Positions 1 to 4,737 of a DNA stretch of 5,723 bases are shown one piece after another; positions within the stretch are counted from its first letter, which is position 1, and every line of letters begins with the position of its first letter. The notes under the pieces were generated by a model. The model ran no database searches. It was not told the origin of the DNA and worked only from the letters and a program-made list of their open reading frames with translations. The stretch is from assembly GCA_020029455.1 (NCBI GenBank), contig JAIBJH010000180.1, positions 1 through 5,723 of the forward strand, read 5' to 3'. Origin of the DNA: Hyphomicrobiales bacterium (GTDB taxonomy: Bacteria; Pseudomonadota; Alphaproteobacteria; Rhizobiales; Aestuariivirgaceae). Position numbers and translations under genes: made by a program.

Positions 1-68
1 GGCGCCGATGCCAGCCAGAAGGGGTTGGGCGACTTGATGCCTAAGAAATTCGAGCGAAGGTCTGCCAT
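1..68 (-). CDS. preA: NAD-dependent dihydropyrimidine dehydrogenase, catalytic subunit PreA (5' end only)
   Basis: Only the first 22 codons and two bases of the next lie in the window; the gene continues past the left edge. Read on the minus strand from the ATG at 68-66, the peptide begins MADLRSNFLGIKSPNPFWLA, the characteristic N-terminus of the PreA/PydA subunit of bacterial dihydropyrimidine dehydrogenase. The start is supported by an AGGAG Shine-Dalgarno at 80-76, six bases upstream of the ATG. In this family PreA carries FMN and C-terminal ferredoxin-type clusters and reduces uracil or thymine to the 5,6-dihydro form in the cytoplasm, using electrons supplied by PreT. The preT gene lies immediately upstream on the same strand, which supports the call. 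The gap between them (147 bp) is occupied by a repeat element. Identity rests on a short stretch, but stretch, start and neighbour all agree. Confidence 0.85.
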   Translation of the reverse strand, partial: MADLRSNFLGIKSPNPFWLASA

Positions 69-75
69 TTCAAGC

Positions 76-80
76 TCCTT
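76..80 (-). promoter_or_regulatory. Ribosome binding site of preA
   Basis: On the minus strand AAGGAG is followed by CTTGAA and the ATG, a good Shine-Dalgarno at six bases. It fixes the start of the partial preA gene, which otherwise has too little sequence to judge. Confidence 0.7.
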
Positions 81-88
81 ACTTGCTT

Positions 89-203
89 GCCCTCTCCCAT
101 CCCGGACTTGCTCCGGGATGGGCGAGGGTGGTGCGAAGCACCGGGAGAGGGCCCTCTTCCGGCCTTCGGCCACCTTCTCCCGTGCCGTAGGCATGGGAGA
201 AGG
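89..203. repeat. Composite REP-like palindromic element between preT and preA
   Basis: This 115-bp stretch is almost entirely built from inverted repeats. An outer 10-bp arm GCCCTCTCCC (89-98) pairs with GGGAGAGGGC (143-152). Inside it are a perfect 11-bp hairpin (96-106 with 112-122, loop CTTGC) and a 5-bp hairpin GGTGC/GCACC (130-134 with 138-142, loop GAA). The outer arm shares 96-98 with the inner hairpin, so the two folds compete there. To the right lie a GGCC-TTC-GGCC hairpin (161-171) and a long hairpin (173-203) with CCTTCTCCC/GGGAGAAGG plus inner TGCC/GGCA and one G-T pair. No T-run follows on either strand, so a simple intrinsic terminator is unlikely. It resembles the mosaic intergenic repeats of rhizobial genomes. 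In the preT-preA transcript it could alter mRNA stability or subunit ratio, which is inference. Confidence 0.8.
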
Positions 204-215
204 CAATTGATTTCT

Positions 216-1538
216 TCATGCCATCAAAAACGCATGAATGCTCTCCGCCGCGCGCCGGCCATCATCGACAGCGGCAACCGTCAAATCCTTGCCACCCGCC
301 GCGCAATCGCCGCCGGCCCAAACGCCCTTGAGTGAGGTGCGCCTTTCGCTGTCAACTGCGATGCGCCCGCCTTCAAGCTTCAGCGCGCCACCAAAGCCAT
401 CGACGAAAGTTTGCCCGATGGCCTTGAAAATGGTGTCGGCCGGGAATTCGCAAGTTTCGCCGGTCGCCGAAAGCCTGCCGCGCTTTTCTGCCATGTAGTC
501 GCAGACAAGACCCACAGCCTTGCCGCCTTTCAGCGTCACTTTCTTGGGCGCCACCCAATGCTTGATCTTGACACCCTTGGTCTGCGCCAGTTCCTGTTCG
601 AAATCCGACGCCTTCATCTGCGAAGGCCCACGGCGGTAGAGAATGGTCACGTCCTCCGCACCGAGCAGCTTTGACTGCACGGCAACATCAATGGCCGTCA
701 TGCCGCCGCCGATCACCAGCACGCGGCGGCCCACTTTGAGCTTGGAAAGATCCTTTGCCTGGCGCAGCTCGGCGATATAGTCCACCGCATCTTCAATGCC
801 CTTCGCATCATCATTTTTGATGCCGAGATCATTGACGCCAGCGAGCCCCACGCCCACGAACACCGCATCAAACTTCTTCTGCAAGTCGGAAAGCTTCGGC
901 TTCTTGCCATTTTCGATTTTGATGCCGCCAACCGCCAGAATGAAATCCACTTCCTTGCGTGCAAAGTCATCAACGCTCTTATAGGCGGCAATGCCGTATT
1001 CATTGAGGCCGCCAGCTTTCTTCCGCGCTTCGAAAACCGTCACCTCATGCCCATGCATGGCAAGCCGGTGCGCGCAAGAAAGCCCCGCAGGCCCTGCACC
1101 GGCCACCGCGACTTTCTTGCCGGTCGCAGCGGCGCGCGTATATGGATGCTTCTTCTCCGCCATCGCCGCGTCGGTGGCATAGCGTTGCAGCAAACCGATC
1201 TTCACCGGCTGGTCTTCCGAGGTATTGCGCACGCAGACCTCTTCGCACAGCGTCTCCGTCGGGCAGACGCGCGCGCACATGCCGCCCAGAATGTTCTGGT
1301 CAAAAATGGTTTTCGCGGCAGATTTCGGATGCCCCGCCGCAATCTCGCGGATGAACATCGGAATGTCGATGGAGGTGGGACAGGCCGTCTGGCAGGGCGC
1401 CTCGTGGCAGAAGAGGCAACGCTCGGATTCAACCAGCGCCTCGTGGGGGCTAAGCGGCGGGTGAAGGTCGGAAAAATTCACCGTATATTGCGCCTTGGGC
1501 AATCTGCCGCTGGCTATATCCGGGCCCTTCTGTGCCAT
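216..1538 (-). CDS. preT: NAD-dependent dihydropyrimidine dehydrogenase, electron-transfer subunit PreT
   Basis: A 440-aa protein, typical for PreT/PydX, the subunit that takes electrons from NADH via FAD and two [4Fe-4S] clusters and passes them to PreA for reduction of uracil or thymine (reductive pyrimidine catabolism, cytoplasm). The N-terminal Fe-S domain has Cys41, 44, 49, 53 and Cys92, 98, 102 plus Gln118. These match, at a constant offset of 38, the cluster ligands I recall for mammalian dihydropyrimidine dehydrogenase, including the unusual Gln ligand. That Gln separates it from ordinary glutamate synthase small subunits. The FAD motif GAGPAG is at 147-152, the pyridine-nucleotide motif GGGMTA at 277-282, and the C-terminal FAD motif WAGGDCAAGG follows. 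I chose the ATG at 1538 because GGAGGA lies just upstream on the minus strand and the N-terminus then begins MAQKGPDIASGRL; an ATG seven codons earlier (1559) has no good site. preA follows on the same strand. Confidence 0.9.
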   Translation of the reverse strand: MAQKGPDIASGRLPKAQYTVNFSDLHPPLSPHEALVESERCLFCHEAPCQTACPTSIDIPMFIREIAAGHPKSAAKTIFDQNILGGMCARVCPTETLCEEVCVRNTSEDQPVKIGLLQRYATDAAMAEKKHPYTRAAATGKKVAVAGAGPAGLSCAHRLAMHGHEVTVFEARKKAGGLNEYGIAAYKSVDDFARKEVDFILAVGGIKIENGKKPKLSDLQKKFDAVFVGVGLAGVNDLGIKNDDAKGIEDAVDYIAELRQAKDLSKLKVGRRVLVIGGGMTAIDVAVQSKLLGAEDVTILYRRGPSQMKASDFEQELAQTKGVKIKHWVAPKKVTLKGGKAVGLVCDYMAEKRGRLSATGETCEFPADTIFKAIGQTFVDGFGGALKLEGGRIAVDSERRTSLKGVWAGGDCAAGGKDLTVAAVDDGRRAAESIHAFLMA

Positions 1539-1541
1539 CTG

Positions 1542-1547
1542 TCCTCC
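1542..1547 (-). promoter_or_regulatory. Ribosome binding site deciding the preT start
   Basis: The minus strand reads CTGGAGGACAGATG here: a strong GGAGGA three bases before the ATG at 1538 (GGAGG at four). The spacing is slightly short, but the site is far stronger than anything ahead of the in-frame ATG at 1559. This is why the shorter 440-aa product is preferred. Confidence 0.65.
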
Positions 1548-1598
1548 AGCACACTGCATTTCTTGCTTTTGCCGCAGAGTGACAGATTTTGTTCAAAT

Positions 1599-1614
1599 GG
1601 TCAAATTTTGAAAA
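1599..1614. promoter_or_regulatory. AT-rich palindromic region in the preT/xylD divergent spacer
   Basis: TCAAA-T-TTTGA (1601-1611) is a perfect 11-bp palindrome in the AT-rich part of the divergent spacer, and an overlapping inverted repeat pairs TTCAAA (1592-1597) with TTTGAA (1607-1612). On the minus strand the same bases give TTGACC (1604-1599), a good -35 hexamer pointing toward preT, but I cannot find a convincing -10 at the right distance. It may be the preT promoter or an operator. It could also be chance in AT-rich DNA. Confidence 0.3.
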
Positions 1615-1617
1615 TTG

Positions 1618-1646
1618 TTTACGCGGGGCTTTGGCACCGCTATCAT
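1618..1646 (+). promoter_or_regulatory. Candidate sigma70 promoter of the xylD-like gene
   Basis: TTTACG (1618-1623) and TATCAT (1641-1646) are separated by exactly 17 bases; they match the sigma70 consensus at 4/6 and 5/6 positions. Transcription would begin near 1653, giving a very short leader of about 20 bases before the ATG at 1673. The -10 overlaps a perfect palindrome, as expected for a repressible promoter. This is prediction only. Confidence 0.45.
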
Positions 1647-1659
1647 TTGTCTGACAAAT
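1645..1659. promoter_or_regulatory. Candidate GntR/FadR-type operator (perfect 15-bp palindrome)
   Basis: ATTTGTC-T-GACAAAT is a perfect palindrome with a single central base. Its core TTGTCTGACAA fits the TnGTnnnACnA pattern recognised by FadR-subfamily GntR regulators, which often control sugar-acid catabolism. It overlaps the predicted -10 and start point of the dehydratase promoter and ends 13 bases before the ATG, so bound protein would block initiation. That suggests repression relieved by a sugar acid such as the dehydratase substrate or product. No regulator gene is in the window, so the protein is unknown. Confidence 0.6.
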
Positions 1660-1661
1660 AC

Positions 1662-1665
1662 AGGA
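1662..1665 (+). promoter_or_regulatory. Ribosome binding site of the xylD-like gene
   Basis: AGGA sits seven bases ahead of the ATG at 1673 but only four bases ahead of the overlapping GTG at 1670. The spacing favours the ATG start. Confidence 0.5.
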
Positions 1666-1672
1666 CCCAGTG

Positions 1673-3478
1673 ATGACAAGCCAAGGAAATAACAAGAAAC
1701 TCAAGTATCGCTCACAGGCCTGGTTCGACAATCCCGACAATGCCGATATGACAGCGCTCTATGTCGAGCGTTATCTCAATTACGGCTTCACGCTGGGTGA
1801 GCTTCAGGGCGGCAAGCCCATCATCGGCATTGCCCAGACCGGCTCCGATCTTTCGCCCTGCAACCGCGTCCATATCGAACTCGTAAAGCGCGTGCGTGAT
1901 GGCATCATCGCGGCGGGCGGTGTTCCCATGGAATTCCCCATTCACCCGATCCAGGAAACGGGAAAGCGCCCTACCGCGTCCATTGACCGCAACCTCGCCT
2001 ATCTCTCGCTTGTCGAAGTGCTGCATGGCTATCCCTTGGATGGCGTGGTGCTCACCATAGGCTGCGACAAGACCACGCCCGCCTGCCTCATGGCGGCGGC
2101 AACCGTCGATCTTCCGGCTATCGCCCTTTCTTCCGGCCCCATGCTCAACGGTGACTACAAGGGCCAGCGCACGGGCTCCGGCACCATCGTCTGGCTGGCC
2201 CGCGAAAAACTGGCAACCGGCGAAATCGACTACAAGGGCTTTGTCGATCTCGTGGCCTCGTCTGCCCCCTCGACCGGCTTCTGCAACACCATGGGCACTG
2301 CCAACACCATGAACTCCCTGGCGGAAGCATTGGGCATGACGCTTCCCGGCAATGCCGCAATCCCCGCGCCTTATCGCGAGCGCGGCCAGATGGCTTATGA
2401 AACCGGCCTCCGCATTGTCGAGATGGTCCATGAGGATTTGACTCCCTCAAAGATCATGACGCGCGAGGCCTTCGTGAATGCCATCCGCGTCAACACCGCC
2501 ATCGGCGGTTCCACTAATGCCCCCAACCACCTCAATGCCATCGCCCGCCATCTTGGCCTGCAGCTCGATGTGAAGGATTGGGAAAGGGAAGGCTATGAGT
2601 TGCCGTTGCTGGTGAACCTCCAGCCCGCCGGCGAGTATCTCGGCGAGGACTATCACCGCGCCGGTGGTGTTCCCGCCGTCGTGGCGGAGCTCATCCAGGC
2701 CGGAAAGATCAACGAAAACTGCATCACCGCCAATGGCAAGTCCATCGGCGAGAACTGCAAGGGCAAGTTTTCTTGGAACCGCAAGGTCATCCGCGAGTTT
2801 GCCGACCCCCTCAAGAAGACCGCCGGGTTCAAGATGCTCTCGGGCAATCTTTTTGACAGCGCCATCATGAAGACCAGCGTCATCTCAGAGGAATTCCGCC
2901 AGCGCTATCTTTCGAACCCGAAGGAACCCAATGCCTTCGAGGCCAAGGCCATCGTCTTCGACGGGCCAGAAGATTATCACGCCAACATCGACAACAAGAA
3001 GCTCGCCGTTGACGAGAACACCATCCTCTTCATCCGCGGCGTCGGCCCCCTGGGCTATCCCGGCGCGGCAGAAGTGGTGAACATGCGAGCCCCGGACTAT
3101 CTTCTGGAAAAGGGCATACGCTCGCTCCCCTGTGTGGGTGATGGCCGCCAGTCAGGAACATCCGGTTCACCGTCGATCCTCAATGCTTCGCCGGAAGCAG
3201 CGGCGGGCGGCGGACTTGCCCTTCTGAAAAACGGTGACCGTGTGCGCATCGACCTCAACAAGGGCGAGTGCAACATGCTTGTCTCTGCCGATGAATTGCA
3301 GAAGCGCCGCGCCGAACTGGAAAAGAACGGCGGCTACAAAGTGCCCGCTTCACAAACACCGTGGCAGGAAATCTTCCGCAAGGAAGTGGACCAGCTGGCG
3401 CAAGGCATGGTGCTAAAGGGCGCCGTCAAGTTCCAGCGCGTCGGCAAGGTGAGCCCCGTTCCGCGCGATAATCACTAG
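1673..3478 (+). CDS. xylD: IlvD/Edd-family sugar-acid dehydratase, probable D-xylonate dehydratase
   Basis: A 601-aa cytoplasmic enzyme of the dihydroxy-acid dehydratase/6-phosphogluconate dehydratase family. It resembles Caulobacter XylD along its whole length as I recall that sequence, from the WFDNPD start to a similar PR-NH ending; related L-arabinonate dehydratases are near in length. Family chemistry is loss of water from an aldonate to a 2-keto-3-deoxy acid (D-xylonate to 2-keto-3-deoxy-D-xylonate, EC 4.2.1.82), using an Fe-S cluster and Mg2+. Cluster cysteines are C63 (SPCNR), C131 (GCDKTTP) and C204 (GFCNTMGTA). K133 is the expected carbamylated metal-site lysine next to D132, and S494 in GDGRQSGT is the expected catalytic serine. 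This is the pentonate step of non-phosphorylative (Weimberg/Dahms) pathways. An overlapping GTG at 1670 would add one residue. The gene reads away from preT and is followed by sugar-transport genes. Substrate could be another pentonate or hexonate. Confidence 0.85.
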   Translation: MTSQGNNKKLKYRSQAWFDNPDNADMTALYVERYLNYGFTLGELQGGKPIIGIAQTGSDLSPCNRVHIELVKRVRDGIIAAGGVPMEFPIHPIQETGKRPTASIDRNLAYLSLVEVLHGYPLDGVVLTIGCDKTTPACLMAAATVDLPAIALSSGPMLNGDYKGQRTGSGTIVWLAREKLATGEIDYKGFVDLVASSAPSTGFCNTMGTANTMNSLAEALGMTLPGNAAIPAPYRERGQMAYETGLRIVEMVHEDLTPSKIMTREAFVNAIRVNTAIGGSTNAPNHLNAIARHLGLQLDVKDWEREGYELPLLVNLQPAGEYLGEDYHRAGGVPAVVAELIQAGKINENCITANGKSIGENCKGKFSWNRKVIREFADPLKKTAGFKMLSGNLFDSAIMKTSVISEEFRQRYLSNPKEPNAFEAKAIVFDGPEDYHANIDNKKLAVDENTILFIRGVGPLGYPGAAEVVNMRAPDYLLEKGIRSLPCVGDGRQSGTSGSPSILNASPEAAAGGGLALLKNGDRVRIDLNKGECNMLVSADELQKRRAELEKNGGYKVPASQTPWQEIFRKEVDQLAQGMVLKGAVKFQRVGKVSPVPRDNH

Positions 3479-3510
3479 CGCAGTTGATTTTGCACGTAGC
3501 CAAATTTCAC

Positions 3511-3533
3511 TCCCTCTCCCTTGTGGGGAGGGA
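3511..3533. repeat. Short CCCTCTCCC-type palindromic repeat downstream of xylD
   Basis: TCCCTCTCCC, loop TTGT, then GGGGAGGGA forms a hairpin with one bulged C and one G-T pair, 32 bp after the xylD stop. It shares CCCTCTCCC with the outer arm of the composite repeat at 89-98, so it appears to be a relative. It is followed by AAAAGC rather than a T-run, so it is probably an intergenic repeat that may protect the 3' end of the mRNA, not a classical terminator. Confidence 0.6.
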
Positions 3534-3541
3534 AAAGCAAA

Positions 3542-3559
3542 GAGATTCTGTCAAATCTC
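3542..3559. promoter_or_regulatory. Candidate operator: GAGATT-N6-AATCTC
   Basis: A perfect 6-bp inverted repeat with a 6-bp spacer, 183 bp ahead of the binding-protein start. Symmetry and position are compatible with a regulator site. Six-base arms can occur by chance and no regulator is visible, so confidence is low. Confidence 0.25.
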
Positions 3560-3577
3560 AATGCGCTCTGACCGTCA

Positions 3578-3588
3578 TTGCACTGCAA
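3578..3588. promoter_or_regulatory. Candidate operator: palindrome TTGCACTGCAA
   Basis: A perfect 11-bp palindrome around a central C, inside the AT-richer part of the spacer upstream of the transport genes. It differs from the TTGTCTGACAA site ahead of xylD, so if real it would bind a different regulator. Low confidence without comparison to orthologous promoters. Confidence 0.25.
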
Positions 3589-3726
3589 AATATTTGAAGG
3601 CCCCTGCGAGTAGCGAGTAACGCACATTCCGCATGGCAGCCTTCGCTTTGCAACGTCCGCTACTGATACTTTTGCCTTGCGCTGATTCAAATGTGGCGCA
3701 TAACTTTCCTCCGTCAAGTCTCATTG

Positions 3727-3731
3727 GGAGG
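3727..3731 (+). promoter_or_regulatory. Ribosome binding site of the binding-protein gene
   Basis: GGAGG lies ten bases before the ATG at 3742. It selects that ATG over the in-frame ATG at 3691, which has no ribosome site and would place 17 extra residues ahead of the signal peptide. Confidence 0.7.
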
Positions 3732-3741
3732 AACAATCGAC

Positions 3742-4689
3742 ATGACCAGCATTTCAAGACGCACACTCATGGGCAGCATCGTTGCCCTGTCACTCTTCGG
3801 CGGCGCCACATCGGCGCTGGCCGCCGACAAGATCCTGGCCTCGGTGCCCGGCCTCACCTTTCCCTTCTTCGTGCACATGATGAATGCCTTCAAGGCGGAG
3901 ATCGCCAAGCAGGGTTACGAAGCCATCGAAAGCGACGGTCAGGTCTCATCACCGAAGCAAACGGCTGACGTGGAAGCCGCAATCACCCAGGGCGTGAAGG
4001 GCATTGTCATCAGCCCGAACGAAGTGGACGCAATGGCGCCCGCACTGGAGCAGGCAGTGGAAGCAGGCGTGCCGGTGGTGACGGTTGATCGCCGTGTGCC
4101 ATCGGTCGAGGGCATTCTCGCCCACATCGGCGCCGACAACGTCAAGGGCGGCGAAGCCCAGGGCACATTGATCAAGCAGATGTTCCCGGATGGCGCCACC
4201 ATCGTAAACCTGCAGGGCCAGTCTGGTGCATCGCCCGCTATCGACCGCAACAAGGGCCTGCACAACGTCCTTGACGGTGACGACAAATATAAAATCGTCT
4301 TCGAACAGACGGCCGGTTTCGACCGTGCCAAGGGCCTTGCCGTAACTGAAGCGGCGCTCGCCGGCATGGCTGAGCCGCCCAAGGTGATTGTCGCCGCCAA
4401 TGACGACATGGCCTTGGGCGCCATGGAAGCCGTGAAGGCGCGCGGTCTCTCAGGGATAGCCATCATTGGCTTCGATGCCCTGCCTGAAGCCATTGCCCAA
4501 GTGCGCGATGGCGGCCTCACCGCCACTATCGAGCAGTTCCCTGGCCAGCAGAGCTCCCTTGGCGTGCAAACGCTCACGGCCTTCCTCAAGGACGGCACGA
4601 AGCCTGCGGAAAAGGTGCTCCTGATCACGCCTGTTGCCGTCACCAAGGATAACCTGAACATCGCCGAACGTCTGGGCGAAGTGAAGTAA
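3742..4689 (+). CDS. Periplasmic sugar-binding protein of a CUT2-type ABC importer
   Basis: A 315-aa RbsB-like (Peripla_BP_4) solute-binding protein that captures a sugar in the periplasm and delivers it to an ABC importer. The signal peptide has arginines at 6-7 (SRRTLMG), a hydrophobic stretch about 11-21 and a likely ALA|AD cut after residue 27. The RRxLM pattern resembles a twin-arginine signal, though Sec export is possible. Subtracting 27 to give mature numbering, the ligand residues I recall for E. coli RbsB are nearly all present: Phe15-Phe16 (F42-F43), Asp89-Arg90 (D116-R117) and Arg141 (R169). With shifts of two or three, so are the FDR phenylalanine (F193), Asn190 (N220), Asp215 (D245) and Gln235 (Q265). 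The position of RbsB Asn13 is Phe40 here, so the ligand may not be ribose. The xylD neighbour suggests a pentose or its acid. The ATPase gene follows after 48 bp. Confidence 0.88.
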   Translation: MTSISRRTLMGSIVALSLFGGATSALAADKILASVPGLTFPFFVHMMNAFKAEIAKQGYEAIESDGQVSSPKQTADVEAAITQGVKGIVISPNEVDAMAPALEQAVEAGVPVVTVDRRVPSVEGILAHIGADNVKGGEAQGTLIKQMFPDGATIVNLQGQSGASPAIDRNKGLHNVLDGDDKYKIVFEQTAGFDRAKGLAVTEAALAGMAEPPKVIVAANDDMALGAMEAVKARGLSGIAIIGFDALPEAIAQVRDGGLTATIEQFPGQQSSLGVQTLTAFLKDGTKPAEKVLLITPVAVTKDNLNIAERLGEVK

Positions 4690-4703
4690 GTCCGGCATAC
4701 TGG

Positions 4704-4729
4704 ACCAGCCGGAAATTTCTCCGGCTGGT
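4704..4729. promoter_or_regulatory. Intercistronic hairpin between binding-protein and ATPase genes
   Basis: ACCAGCCGGA (4704-4713) and TCCGGCTGGT (4720-4729) form a perfect 10-bp GC-rich stem with a 6-base loop, extendable by one G-T pair. It begins 15 bp after the binding-protein stop and ends 8 bp before the ATPase start. There is no T-run. Hairpins at this place in sugar ABC operons commonly protect the upstream mRNA and let the binding protein be made in excess over the membrane components. It may also mask initiation of the ATPase, which has no clear Shine-Dalgarno. Confidence 0.7.
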
Positions 4730-4737
4730 TCCCATCG

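Larger units (their letters stand above)
3479..3741. other. Non-coding spacer between xylD and the binding-protein gene
   Basis: This 263-bp spacer has no convincing gene; short open frames in it have no recognisable protein or ribosome site. It holds a repeat hairpin (3511-3533), two small inverted repeats that could be operators (3542-3559 and 3578-3588), and a tandem 7-bp repeat GCGAGTA (3606-3619). A weak promoter guess is TTGCGC (3677-3682), 16 bases, CATAAC (3699-3704), followed by the leader of the binding-protein gene. Its size suggests the transport genes have their own promoter rather than relying only on read-through from xylD. Confidence 0.6.

Noticed and set aside
25..335. Short plus-strand open frames across the preT-preA gap
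   Set aside because: They are translations of the palindromic repeat and of antisense preT/preA.
1632..1646. Possible sigma54 promoter (TGGCAC)
   Set aside because: The GC doublet expected at the -12 position after GG-N10 is absent (AT instead).
1047..1673. A 208-codon plus-strand open frame opposite preT
   Set aside because: It lies antisense to a clear preT gene, has no recognisable domain and is arginine- and alanine-rich, as expected of a shadow frame in GC-rich DNA.
1712..2431. A 239-codon minus-strand open frame inside xylD
   Set aside because: It is fully antisense to a strongly conserved enzyme, with no family resemblance or ribosome site that I can see.
3511..3540. Intrinsic terminator for xylD
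   Set aside because: The hairpin is imperfect and followed by AAAAGC, not a T-run.
3606..3619. Tandem GCGAGTA repeat as a possible regulatory or CRISPR-like repeat
   Set aside because: Only two adjacent 7-bp copies, with no spacers or further units; likely chance or slippage.
3475..3717. An 80-codon minus-strand open frame in the xylD-binding protein spacer
   Set aside because: Part of it is translation of the repeat hairpin, it has no convincing ribosome site, and I recognise no family. I treat the spacer as non-coding.
3691..3741. Upstream start of the binding protein at 3691
   Set aside because: It lacks a ribosome site and would put 17 residues ahead of a normal signal peptide; the ATG at 3742 has GGAGG upstream.
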